A stretch of 40,911 nucleotides of DNA from a virus: positions 1-40,911 of IMG/VR virus record IMGVR_UViG_3300028595_000004. One strand, given 5' to 3'. Of the stretch, positions 22,329 through 31,459 are shown piece after piece. How positions within the stretch are numbered: position 1 is the stretch's first letter; each line of letters begins with the position of its first letter. A program made the translations under genes and the position numbers. The notes under the pieces are model-generated. The model saw only the letters and a list, made by a program, of their open reading frames with translations, had not been told where the DNA came from and did no database searches.

Positions 22329-22430
22329 TTCAACCAGTAGACCCCTGCAAACATTGGCTAAAGTGCATACCAACCAATTAAAACAAGGGCATGACCACAG
22401 ACAAAACTCTACCGCTCCAACTTCTGCACA

Positions 22431-22450
22431 CCGACACAGACCGACACAGA
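22431..22450 (+). repeat. Direct repeat CCGACACAGA x2 upstream of int
   Basis: Two adjacent copies of ccgacacaga, plus a partial third (ccgacc), lie between attP and the int promoter. They are candidates for integrase arm-type or excisionase binding sites. Confidence 0.5.
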
Positions 22451-22456
22451 CCGACC

Positions 22457-22485
22457 TTGACACGCTCCCAAAGTGTGCATAATGT
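22457..22485 (+). promoter_or_regulatory. Integrase promoter
   Basis: TTGACA (22457-22462), 17-bp spacer, TAATGT (22480-22485). This is close to the sigma70 consensus. AGGAG (22498-22502) precedes the ATG at 22508 by 5 nt, giving a very short leader. Confidence 0.75.
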
Positions 22486-22507
22486 GTGCAGTCAAACAGG
22501 AGAGTCT

Positions 22508-23629
22508 ATGAAAAACGTTGAGGGCCATCGTAATTTAAAGGTGCGCGAGGGAAAATATTACTGGCGGGAAACGATTAAAGGCCGGAAATATTTTGAGTCG
22601 CTGCATGTGCCATATACCGGCCGGAAGGCCGAGGAAAAGGAAGCTGTTGCCCGGATGCAGGAAAAGCAGAAGCTGGCCCGGACAGAGCAGTTTGACCGCC
22701 TGGACGATACCCGCGTGAAGGTGGGTTATGCCACGATCGGAGCAATCATCAAACAGTACGAAGCAGCCGCTGCCGCCTACGGTCTGGCTGACAGTTCCCG
22801 CAAGAAGGCTGTGAACTCTCTTAAATTCATCATCACCACCGCAACCGGCCACTATTCCGATGATCTATCATCGACTGTTCTGACCGGCAAACTGGTACGG
22901 GACTACCGCGACGCCGTGCTGGCCGGAAGGACGGATCTTGATACAGCCAGGCGCACGATCGCATCTACGCTCCGCAACGCCCGCGCAGTGTTTGCCGGGT
23001 GGACGCATGACGAATATCGGAAATTGAAACTACCGGACCTGACCGACTTTAAAAAGGGAGCAGCCAACCGAACGCATATCAAGCAGTACGTGCTGCCGCC
23101 ACAGGATCTAATCGACCGCACCATTAAAGCGGGCCGCCAGCTCCTGCAGGACGGCAAGACCGGCCTTGCCGCCATGTTCCTGCTGACATACGACTGCGCA
23201 CTTCGCAGCACAGAGGCACAACTGGCCACGCGCGACTGGATCGGCGACGGCTGGATCGAAGTACGCGCCGGCAAGACATGGAACGCGCGACGCGTCGGAC
23301 GGAAAATCCCGCTGAATAAAGAGACGCAGGCGGAACTCGAAAGCCTGCTGCGCCAGAACGAGGAATACATTCTGCCCGGCAAACACATGACGGAACGGAA
23401 AACGCTGGCAGAGCGTGAATTCAGCGAATGGATGCGCGGGCTAGGCTGGACCCGCGAACAGTACCCCAAAACGGCGCATGAATTGCGGAAGCTCAAAGGC
23501 AGCAGATGGTACACCGACCAAGGCCCGCACATCGCGCAGACGCTTCTCGGGCACGTCTCGGTAGCCACAACCTGCAAACTGTACGCAACGCTGGATAAAC
23601 TTCCCGAGGCGCTGCCGCGGGAAAGCTAA
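22508..23629 (+). CDS. int: Tyrosine-type site-specific integrase
   Basis: A 373-aa recombinase for integration and excision. The start is the ATG at 22508 with AGGAG; an in-frame ATG at 22391 would cover the promoter. The N-terminal part is basic (RNLKVREGKYYWRETIKGRK). Catalytic residues are R233 (CALRSTEAQLA), a Lys in the RAGKTWNARR hairpin, H324-x-x-R327 (HELRK), H349 (LLGHVS) and Y359 (KLYATL). All are intact. It stops tail to tail with the giant late gene, the two stop codons overlapping. The neighbouring tRNA fragment is its probable attachment site. Confidence 0.93.
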   Translation: MKNVEGHRNLKVREGKYYWRETIKGRKYFESLHVPYTGRKAEEKEAVARMQEKQKLARTEQFDRLDDTRVKVGYATIGAIIKQYEAAAAAYGLADSSRKKAVNSLKFIITTATGHYSDDLSSTVLTGKLVRDYRDAVLAGRTDLDTARRTIASTLRNARAVFAGWTHDEYRKLKLPDLTDFKKGAANRTHIKQYVLPPQDLIDRTIKAGRQLLQDGKTGLAAMFLLTYDCALRSTEAQLATRDWIGDGWIEVRAGKTWNARRVGRKIPLNKETQAELESLLRQNEEYILPGKHMTERKTLAEREFSEWMRGLGWTREQYPKTAHELRKLKGSRWYTDQGPHIAQTLLGHVSVATTCKLYATLDKLPEALPRES

Positions 23630-26600
23630 CGCCTAAACGATGCGTCTATGTATTGCATCAGGGCTTCGCGCTCCTCCTTGGATCGGGCGGAGTCAATGAG
23701 CTGATCTTCCGGCCGCATGAATTTACGGGCGGCGCGGGCGTCAAAGTTTCTTTCCACATAGCCTTGCGCTCGCGGATCCTGCTCGATGGCCCGCAGCAGC
23801 TCCGAATCCACACTGCCGCGCTCCACCTGCTGATTGATTGCGGTCCGGGCATTCAAGCGGCTTCTGGACTGCTCACGCCGCAGCGGCTCAACCACCTTTT
23901 GGCGCAGGAAATCGGCACGTCCGCGATTGGATACTTTCACCCACCGACCTAACGCATTACTGATCACTGGCAGCTGAAGGAACTTCTCCATACGTGTTTT
24001 CTGCGGATCATCACCGTAGTCATTCACATCGAAGCGGTGGACAATAGACCCACCGAATGCATTCCAGGTATATTTACCCATGGCGACCACGCTGCGGCCG
24101 TCTTGCGCCTGCATCAGATCATCATTCAGTAGCGGCCGACCACGGAACCAGTCATAGGGATTATTCCCGGAAAGATACTGACCCCACGCCAGCGGAACTT
24201 CCCAGACCGGGTTTCCGGATGGCAGCTGCCCGCCGGCATACGCCATAATCTGCCCGGGATTACCGGACTTATTCATAATTTTCCACGCAATCGCGCCCGG
24301 CATACGGAACTCTTCAGCCAGCGGCAGGCGGATATACATAACCTTTCCTTGCGCGCGGTCTTCCCATCCCAGCGGAATAATCGTGTAATTGGCTTTATCA
24401 TACTCCGGAATGTATGAATACATGGCTTCAAGGTCTTTCCCCCACTCTTCGCCATCGTCACCAAAACCGGCCTTCAGCGCCATAGTTAGCGCACCGGACG
24501 CGGCGGCCCACATCGCCACCTTTGGAGCAATGGAAAACTTAGCCGTATTCCAAGCCATAGCTGCCGGCGACTCCTTCGTGCGGTTAAATGTCGAACGAAC
24601 CGATTCCTTCCACGGGTTGTAGAACAGCGCCACAAAATCAACAAACGGATTAGCGGCCCCTTTCTGCAGGAAATTCGGAGATCCTGAATAATTGTGGATA
24701 ATGTACTGTTTCCGCCACTCCGGCATATCCTGAAAGTTCTTGTCCAGGTAGAGACGACCCGCACGTTTCACCGTGCGCTCAAACACCTGTCCCAACTCCA
24801 TCCACTTACTGGCGGCGCCTACCACCAGGCGGATCGCCCGCTGGTCCGCCCGCAGATTTTCCGGATTCTGCCAGTAGCGCCGCATCAGCCGGTCAATAGC
24901 CGTCCCGTCATCTTTGTGAGCCAGCGGATTCGCAACCGTAATCCAATCCTGTTTGCTCAGGCTTTCCAGCGCGCCGACATTCGGCTTTCCGAACACAGAC
25001 GACGCGGAATCCGCAAACGCCCGCCCGAAATTACGCCAGAACTGCGGACCGCCAAACGGCAGCCGCGAAGTGCGCGGCATCTTCCCCTGGAACGCCATCA
25101 CATCGCGCACAAAAGCCACCGGCCAGAAACCGTAGTTCAACTGGGTGAACAGATTCTTCACGCCCCGGCTCGGTGCGGACAGCATCTTAATCAGCATTGT
25201 GTTTTCCACGCTGTTTCCGCGGTCGAACGCCTCGGCAAACACCTTCGGCACATACCATCCCTCAGACTTGCCGTCGCGCATCACAACAATGGTTCCGACT
25301 CGGTCGCCTTCCTTCACCACCACTTCACGGAAGCGGCCGTTCCAGCGCATATCAGCCTGTTTAATCTCATTCGGGAAATGCTGGCGCATCATATCCACCA
25401 TTTCCGTCTTAGCCACATTGCGCCGCGCGGCATCCATTAAAGAAATATCCTTCATTACCGTCGCCGCTGCCGGATCCTGAATCCGGTTGAGTGTACCGAT
25501 CTGCCGGTAAATCTTTGCGCCCACATTCGAGCCATAGGTGCGCGCCAGCATCTCATCAATCGAGCCCTCCGCGCCGGCGGACTGATCCTTTGCCACCGCA
25601 AACGTCGCGTAATACAGATTATCCTCCATCTTCTGCAAAAGCTCCGGCGTCACCAGGCCGGACTGTTTCACCATCTCCAGCACCGTATCGGTGCGGATCT
25701 GCCAAAGCTGTTCATGTGCCGCCTGCAAAGCAGACCAGCGCTGCGGTCCCAGCTCGGCGGACAGCTCATCCATGCGCTGCTTCGAACTCTTTGGCGTGAA
25801 CCCCAACGGGTTGGCCATATCAAAACGCTCATTCATCACGCGCTGGTGGAACATATATTCTGACAGATTCTCCCACGTCAGATCATTGGAATGCAGAGCC
25901 TTCATCACCTGCTGCGAAACGCGGCCCATGTAATACTCATGGCCGGTCGCACGGTAGAGATAGTTTTCAATCGCGCCCTCCACGCGCCCGCGCTCATCCC
26001 CTTTGAGCTTCGCCTGATTCATCCGGGCAAACACCGGACCAAACACCCGATCGAACGAAAAGCGAACCGAATCCGCCCGCTCGCGGCCCGTCGTCTTTCC
26101 TCCGGCCTCATACAAACCAAACGCCTTCTGGTCGGAATCCTGAAACGCCCTATGCAGCCGCCTCACGCGCTCCTTATGAATCTGCCCGCTGCGGATGTCC
26201 TCCTGAATCTGATTATAAATCTTCAGGGCGGCCGGACGTGCTTCAAGCCCCTCATGCAGCATCTGGAAAAACTTAGGAGCCCGCTTCGCCAGCGCCTGCG
26301 GATTATTCATAAACACAGAAAACGAATCGGCATACATCTCTGCCGGCTTCTTGTAATAATCCGGCATCGTTTCCGACCCGTTCCACCAGGCAATCAACGG
26401 CTCCAGCTCGGCAACAATCTGCGCCTTCGTAACCAGACCGCGCGCCGCGGCCTCCTTCGAAACCATGCTCTGATACCCATTAGACACCCGCTTGTTCCAT
26501 GCCTTCAGCTCCGCCGGACGCTTCTTGCTCGGACGCGGACCGGCGGCAAACTGCGCCTCCTTGCGCAGTCGCTTGCGGTCGTTATCGTCCAGCAGCGGCT

Positions 26601-29600
26601 CATCCGTCGTCAACCGCTCCGAAATCATCGACTTTGTGTACTTATTCAGCGCCGCGATATGCCCCAGAATATTCCCGCGCGAAAAGGTGTAATCCGGCAG
26701 GAAATCAATCCAGTGGCCGATCTCATGGGCCAGCGTCTTGCGCGCCCAGACCGGATCCTCCTGCTTGCGCTTCTCAAACTCCTGCTCATAAAGAAACTGA
26801 TACCGCTCATCAGCCACCTTGGCCGTATCCGCATCGTCAAGATTTTCCTGCTGCTGAACCGTCTTGGCATACTCGTTGGCCTGCTCGCGCAGCGCGCGGC
26901 GCACATCGCGGGGAACCAGCTCAAACGTCTCCGCCTTCAGCTCAATGCGCGGATCGAGCGGATCGCCGTAAAACGCGCCGGCGGCACGGCCTTTCAGCAG
27001 ACGCAACTGCTCCTTCACGCGCGGCAACTTCCCGCCTCCCAGCAGCTCCGCCACATGTACCAGCTCCGGCATTTCAAACGGAAGAGACGAATGCAACGGA
27101 TCATCCGCAGGCACCCCGGCAGCACCCAGCCCGCCTTCACCCTTCCCGCCGCCATCAGCCATCGCCTCCGCCGCTGCGTTTCCAGACATTGGAACGGATT
27201 GTTCCGAACCTTGGAAATCCTGCGCGACGGGCGGCTCATCAAAAATAGACGGCGGAACCTCCTGCTGTGCTTCGGCCATCTTTTCCTCCGGTGCGGGCGG
27301 GACTGACTGCTTTTCCATAAAAGAAAGCGGATCAACCTCCTCAACAGCAACGGTCAAATCCGGCTCAAAATAAATTTTTACTTTATGTTTTTCTGTACCG
27401 GTTATCTGACCTCCGGAGTGCATCATTCCATCATATCCAGCAGAAGCCATTGCATCGAGCAATTCGTCAAAAGTTTCCTGTACCTCATATGTGCTAATCA
27501 TTTGGGAAACCGACTCATCTCGAATCGCATCGTAAAGATCTGCTACGGTTTCGATGATATTACCGTACAAGTTTTGCTCTCCAAATTTTGGAAAGTTATC
27601 CGGGATTCTTTGATTCATGGTTTTGGCCAACTGAGGATCAACGGCCGCATTCATGTCCAAAATATTAAGGTTTTCCTTTTCCGTAACCTTATAGATTACG
27701 GGGGTTCCTCCTCGTCCTTTCTTTGAATAGCCAACTGAAACATCGGCAGCATCTGTTGTATAGAATCCGCCGCCGTAAATATTTTGTTCCGATCCGTACC
27801 GACCAATCAGGCCGGTTAATTTGGAAGATGTTCCATGATATTGTACTCCTTCTCCGCGCGTGTTACGAATCGGAATCCGGCCAGCTAAAACATCCCGCCG
27901 GTTCGCATCGCTGAAATCTGGAACATTTTCTTTCAACCCTCGGAAATCCTGCGCGACGGGCGGCTCATCAAAAATAGACGGCGGAACATTCTGCTGTGCT
28001 TCGGCCTGTTCGTCGAGACTCTGCAAATAATACACATCATCCACATCGGCGGCGTCCGGTTCGGCCTGCAAATCGGCTTCCGTAATTCCGCGCGCATCGA
28101 GCACCTGTTTCCAAACCTCGGAAAACTCTGTGCGCAGATTGGCGGGCGGCAGGATGCCGTCGGTCACATACTCGTTAAAACCCTCCCAGGTCAACCGCTC
28201 ATCCTCGGCGGCTTCCCGGTCGGCTTCGGTCTGGCCGGACTGCTGACGCTCCTCCAGCTGCATTTCAACGCGCTCCAGGTGCGCGCGCAGATCGTCGGTC
28301 GTCATGTTGAACCGGTCGGCCCACTCATCCAGGCTCTGCGCCGCTGCATCATCCGCTTTCGCCCAGTAGCGGCGCGGAATAATCCCCCACTCCTCAGAAT
28401 GGCTCTGGAAGGCTCCGCCTGTTTTCTCGCGCCGGATCCCGCGCGCCAGAATTTCGGCGGCAATCTCATCACCGGAAAGCACCTCATCGGCAATCTGCTG
28501 CTGCTTCGCCTTAAACTCCTTCAGCTCGGCGGACTGCCGCTTCTCTTCGGCGGTCATCGCTTTTCGGGGCGTTGGCTTCTTCACCTTACGGCCCTTGGTG
28601 ATAATTTGCTCAATCAACTTTGTTCGCGTAACGGGCTGGTCCGATCCCTTCTCAAAGAACTGACCGTTGCGCAGCACATAGCGCTGCTTCTGAAACGTTA
28701 CTTCCCGGCCTTCTTCGTAGCGTCCGGCTGGCGGCGCATCTTCAATCGGGCCGCGCGGTCCAGCATCATTCCCAGCTCCGGGTTCCTGCGCCCCGTCTTC
28801 ACGGCCTGCTGGCGGCTCAAGGTTGCTTTGTTCATTGGGTTTCTCCTGATTATTAATTTCAAACGTCGGCAGATTCTGCGGTGTCGGGTCAACCGGATTG
28901 CCAAAGGCGTCAACCGCCGCCGGTGCGTCTGACCCCTGACCTCCGACCCCTGACCCCTGACCTCCGGCTTCCGGCGAAAGCACCTCGGAACGGAACGCCC
29001 GCCGCGCCACCCCTGCCGCGCCGCCGCCGGCAAGCGTAATCACACCCACCGCCGGAATTGACTGCACACCACTCTCAATAAAAGCAGTTTTCAGCTTTTC
29101 AGGATCAAGGCTTTTCACCAGATCAAGAATCGACTGCGTATCACCCTTCGATGCCGCATCAAGCATCTCCCCGGTACCTTCTTCAACTGCGCCCTGTGCG
29201 CCCTCTTCAACCAGAGACTCCAACGCCCAGCGGATTGCAAACGCCGTCCCGCTGCGCCCGATCCGCTGCAGTATTGTCGGATTGGCCGCCACCTTACGGA
29301 AAAGAAAGTTTGCCACCTGCTGATCCACCCCGGAACCCAGCGACTTCATGCCCGGAATTGCGCTTACCGCAAACTCAATCGCCGCATACGGTGCAGCCAT
29401 CGCCTGAGATATTTTGTTATATTCCGAAAGCTGCTCCGGTGTCAGCGCATCCAGATCCTTATCGCGAAGAAACGACCGCAAAAACTGACCAGCCCCCTGC
29501 TGCTGCCAGTACGTGCCGACCGCAGCCTTGCCGGTAAACCCGCCAACAAAAGGAATTGAAGAGCCCGCCGCACCAACCAACGCGCTTTCCACCATCGGCA

Positions 29601-30279
29601 CGCCGCTGGCTGCCGCACCCTTCACACCTTTTTCCAGCAGATTGGCGTCATCCAGGCTCAACCGGTCGCCAACTTTACCGAGAACGCTACGGTCTTCCTG
29701 AACAGCCGAGCGTAGCTTCTCCATATCCCCGCCGATGGCCGCAGCCGAAACCCGGTTATTCAGCGAAGCCGACCAGCCGCCCATCTTCCAGTGGTCATCA
29801 ATCGACCCGTCAATCTTTCCCTCTTCAACCGCCTTACGGAACGGCTCAGCCCGCATGTAATCCGCACCGACCTCCGTGCTATCCGTCAAACCATCCCACC
29901 AGCGACCAAGATTAAACTGCGCCCGGTCAATAAACTTCTGCACCGCATTCCGGTCGTCCGCCCTCCAGACTCCGAACCGGTCTTCATCCACTGCAACAGG
30001 CTCTGCACTTCCACCCAAAGGAAACTCCAGCAGGGACGGGCCGCGCTCCTGCCCCTCAAAGCTTCTCGGAATGCCAAGCGAATCATTGCCGTATGCTGGC
30101 GGAATGCCAAGGTCCTGCGAACCCTGCTGCGGCGCAGCTTCCGGGGCGGGGAGCATACTCCAAGAATCCTCCTGCTCCAATGCGGCGAATGGATCCATCC
30201 CGCCCGGGGCATCCATCACAGCGGCTTCAGTTCCATCCCCCCAGGGAGTTTCTATTTTAAGTGCTTCAAACGGATCCAT
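23626..30279 (-). CDS. Giant polyvalent virion protein with ART-like and metallopeptidase domains
   Basis: A 2217-aa protein, typical in size and place of internal proteins ejected into the host with the DNA. GAGGTCAGC precedes the ATG. Residues about 805-990 look like an ADP-ribosyltransferase: YHGTSSK with H815, then GGGFYTTDAADVSVGYS. This part is bounded by duplicated VPPSIFDEPPVAQDF segments and is AT-richer than the rest. Residues about 1180-1320 form a zinc peptidase: LAHEIGHWIDF (H1185-E-x-x-H1189) and a later AEMYADSFS Glu. Residues about 1600-2110 match large polyvalent protein (LPD38-like) sequence: NLFTQLNYGFWPVAFVRDVM, PLAEEFRMPGAIAW. No lytic enzyme or polymerase motif was seen. 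Substrates unknown; the enzyme calls are by motif. Confidence 0.82.
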   Translation of the reverse strand: MDPFEALKIETPWGDGTEAAVMDAPGGMDPFAALEQEDSWSMLPAPEAAPQQGSQDLGIPPAYGNDSLGIPRSFEGQERGPSLLEFPLGGSAEPVAVDEDRFGVWRADDRNAVQKFIDRAQFNLGRWWDGLTDSTEVGADYMRAEPFRKAVEEGKIDGSIDDHWKMGGWSASLNNRVSAAAIGGDMEKLRSAVQEDRSVLGKVGDRLSLDDANLLEKGVKGAAASGVPMVESALVGAAGSSIPFVGGFTGKAAVGTYWQQQGAGQFLRSFLRDKDLDALTPEQLSEYNKISQAMAAPYAAIEFAVSAIPGMKSLGSGVDQQVANFLFRKVAANPTILQRIGRSGTAFAIRWALESLVEEGAQGAVEEGTGEMLDAASKGDTQSILDLVKSLDPEKLKTAFIESGVQSIPAVGVITLAGGGAAGVARRAFRSEVLSPEAGGQGSGVGGQGSDAPAAVDAFGNPVDPTPQNLPTFEINNQEKPNEQSNLEPPAGREDGAQEPGAGNDAGPRGPIEDAPPAGRYEEGREVTFQKQRYVLRNGQFFEKGSDQPVTRTKLIEQIITKGRKVKKPTPRKAMTAEEKRQSAELKEFKAKQQQIADEVLSGDEIAAEILARGIRREKTGGAFQSHSEEWGIIPRRYWAKADDAAAQSLDEWADRFNMTTDDLRAHLERVEMQLEERQQSGQTEADREAAEDERLTWEGFNEYVTDGILPPANLRTEFSEVWKQVLDARGITEADLQAEPDAADVDDVYYLQSLDEQAEAQQNVPPSIFDEPPVAQDFRGLKENVPDFSDANRRDVLAGRIPIRNTRGEGVQYHGTSSKLTGLIGRYGSEQNIYGGGFYTTDAADVSVGYSKKGRGGTPVIYKVTEKENLNILDMNAAVDPQLAKTMNQRIPDNFPKFGEQNLYGNIIETVADLYDAIRDESVSQMISTYEVQETFDELLDAMASAGYDGMMHSGGQITGTEKHKVKIYFEPDLTVAVEEVDPLSFMEKQSVPPAPEEKMAEAQQEVPPSIFDEPPVAQDFQGSEQSVPMSGNAAAEAMADGGGKGEGGLGAAGVPADDPLHSSLPFEMPELVHVAELLGGGKLPRVKEQLRLLKGRAAGAFYGDPLDPRIELKAETFELVPRDVRRALREQANEYAKTVQQQENLDDADTAKVADERYQFLYEQEFEKRKQEDPVWARKTLAHEIGHWIDFLPDYTFSRGNILGHIAALNKYTKSMISERLTTDEPLLDDNDRKRLRKEAQFAAGPRPSKKRPAELKAWNKRVSNGYQSMVSKEAAARGLVTKAQIVAELEPLIAWWNGSETMPDYYKKPAEMYADSFSVFMNNPQALAKRAPKFFQMLHEGLEARPAALKIYNQIQEDIRSGQIHKERVRRLHRAFQDSDQKAFGLYEAGGKTTGRERADSVRFSFDRVFGPVFARMNQAKLKGDERGRVEGAIENYLYRATGHEYYMGRVSQQVMKALHSNDLTWENLSEYMFHQRVMNERFDMANPLGFTPKSSKQRMDELSAELGPQRWSALQAAHEQLWQIRTDTVLEMVKQSGLVTPELLQKMEDNLYYATFAVAKDQSAGAEGSIDEMLARTYGSNVGAKIYRQIGTLNRIQDPAAATVMKDISLMDAARRNVAKTEMVDMMRQHFPNEIKQADMRWNGRFREVVVKEGDRVGTIVVMRDGKSEGWYVPKVFAEAFDRGNSVENTMLIKMLSAPSRGVKNLFTQLNYGFWPVAFVRDVMAFQGKMPRTSRLPFGGPQFWRNFGRAFADSASSVFGKPNVGALESLSKQDWITVANPLAHKDDGTAIDRLMRRYWQNPENLRADQRAIRLVVGAASKWMELGQVFERTVKRAGRLYLDKNFQDMPEWRKQYIIHNYSGSPNFLQKGAANPFVDFVALFYNPWKESVRSTFNRTKESPAAMAWNTAKFSIAPKVAMWAAASGALTMALKAGFGDDGEEWGKDLEAMYSYIPEYDKANYTIIPLGWEDRAQGKVMYIRLPLAEEFRMPGAIAWKIMNKSGNPGQIMAYAGGQLPSGNPVWEVPLAWGQYLSGNNPYDWFRGRPLLNDDLMQAQDGRSVVAMGKYTWNAFGGSIVHRFDVNDYGDDPQKTRMEKFLQLPVISNALGRWVKVSNRGRADFLRQKVVEPLRREQSRSRLNARTAINQQVERGSVDSELLRAIEQDPRAQGYVERNFDARAARKFMRPEDQLIDSARSKEEREALMQYIDASFRR
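27213..27277. repeat. 65-bp direct repeat, copy 1 (C-terminal side of ART cassette)
   Basis: Identical in 63 of 65 positions to 27942-28006 and exactly 729 bp (243 codons) away. It encodes a segment reading AEAQQEVPPSIFDEPPVAQD followed by FQG. The pair brackets the ART-like segment, so the cassette keeps the reading frame. Confidence 0.95.
27942..28006. repeat. 65-bp direct repeat, copy 2 (N-terminal side of ART cassette)
   Basis: Second copy of the repeat, encoding AEAQQNVPPSIFDEPPVAQD then FRG. Recombination between the two would remove the whole 243-codon ART-like segment cleanly. Confidence 0.95.
28929..28967. repeat. GACCCCTGACCTCC spacer tract inside giant gene
   Basis: Tandem related words (ctgacccctgacctcc) encode a Gly/Gln/Ser-rich linker (GGQGSGVGGQGSD). 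They resemble the tract at 14428-14461 and host-style intergenic text-like repeats. Confidence 0.65.
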
Positions 30280-30286
30280 GCTGACC

Positions 30287-31459
30287 TCACTTCACATATT
30301 CAAGATTATACTTCTGAATGCCGATTAACACCAGAGAAGGATCCACCTCCTGGGTTTTCCCCGTCTTGGGATCCCGCAGCGTCACCTTGCCGCCGGCCTT
30401 TTCAATCTTCTTCAGCGACTCCGTAATCTTACCTTCCCATGTGGACTTATTAAAGCGCCAATCCCAGCCCGGTTTCTTATTCTTCGGGTCCTCCATGCCT
30501 TTTAACGCCTCCGACAGCTCTTTTCGGGCAGTGGCGACTGTAGCCTGATCCTCTATAAGCGTCTGGTTTGTGTCTGCTTCAGGAGCATCAATCTTCACCA
30601 GCCCGGCCTTCACGCGCAAATCCTGCTTGCGCCGCTCATCAATCACGCTCTGAGCCACCTTGTCGCCGGGAGCGTATTCAATTCCGGCCTGCTGCGCCCA
30701 GGCCACATAGGGATCTGCGGCCGGCTCTTCAGCTGGCTCTTCCCCCGGATTCCCGGCGCGCCGGCGTTGGTCTGCCAGCGCCCTCGCGGCATCGGTGCGG
30801 GCGTTGTCATACTCCTCATCCCGCTTGCGGCCCGCGCGTTCCGCATCCAGGGCCTCATTACCGAGCTTCTTCTGCTCCAGCCACTCCGTCAGCGGCATGT
30901 TCTGCTGACTCTCAAAACCCTGCATCACGTTATAGCGGTTTCCTCCAACGCGCTCTCCGTAATAATTCTCCTTCTCCGCCGTCCGGGCAGGCATCCCCAA
31001 CCCGGCCGCCAGCTGCCGCCCGGCGGAGGAAACCGTACTCAACCGGTCAATGCGGTTTGTGCTCCCTGCCGCCTCCAGCAGATTTAACTTCTGCTCATTG
31101 CTCATTGCGTCTCCCTGCAGATCAATATATCGCAGCAGATCACTCTTACGCTGCGCATCCGCCCGATCCCCTACCCCGGACAACCGGCGGGTTTGCCGGT
31201 CAATATCGCTCAGCAGCGCGGACCGCGCATCCTCCACGCGCTCCCTTACATCCGGGCCAATGCGCTCCCGCGGCCCTTCACGATCCAGATCCTTCTGCAA
31301 GAAATCTTCCTGGCTCAACCCGCTCTCACGGAAACTGCGCGACGCGCCCGGTCCGTAAATGCGCGGCTGTGACTGCGTGGACAGCTCATCGACCGGGACA
31401 GGTGCAGGCAGCACCAGCGGCTGCTCTTCAATTTCTTCGCCTGTAATGGGGTCAATCAT
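30287..31459 (-). CDS. Virion-type helical protein, 390 aa
   Basis: The ATG at 31459 overlaps the sulfotransferase stop (TAATG) and follows AAGGAGCAG; a longer frame has no site. The protein is charged, rich in Ala/Arg/Glu and helical, with a Pro-rich head (MIDPITGEEIEEQPLVLPAP) and coiled-coil stretches (RAGRKRDEEYDNARTDAARA). It lies 7 bp before the giant protein gene, where podoviruses place companion ejection proteins. Assigned by position and composition only. Confidence 0.65.
   Translation of the reverse strand: MIDPITGEEIEEQPLVLPAPVPVDELSTQSQPRIYGPGASRSFRESGLSQEDFLQKDLDREGPRERIGPDVRERVEDARSALLSDIDRQTRRLSGVGDRADAQRKSDLLRYIDLQGDAMSNEQKLNLLEAAGSTNRIDRLSTVSSAGRQLAAGLGMPARTAEKENYYGERVGGNRYNVMQGFESQQNMPLTEWLEQKKLGNEALDAERAGRKRDEEYDNARTDAARALADQRRRAGNPGEEPAEEPAADPYVAWAQQAGIEYAPGDKVAQSVIDERRKQDLRVKAGLVKIDAPEADTNQTLIEDQATVATARKELSEALKGMEDPKNKKPGWDWRFNKSTWEGKITESLKKIEKAGGKVTLRDPKTGKTQEVDPSLVLIGIQKYNLEYVK

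Noticed and set aside
22266-22463. Minus-strand frame with RRDLNPRPRDYE peptide
   Set aside because: This peptide is the known artefact of translating a tRNA 3' end in antisense; the DNA is the attP tRNA fragment.
22391-22507. Upstream ATG giving a 412-aa integrase
   Set aside because: The extra 39 codons overlap the -35/-10 promoter and direct repeats; the ATG at 22508 has AGGAG at proper spacing.
25891-27306. Long plus-strand frame (471 codons) opposite the giant gene
   Set aside because: It is the antisense shadow of a clearly coding frame, rich in Arg, Leu and His, with no ribosome site or family motif.
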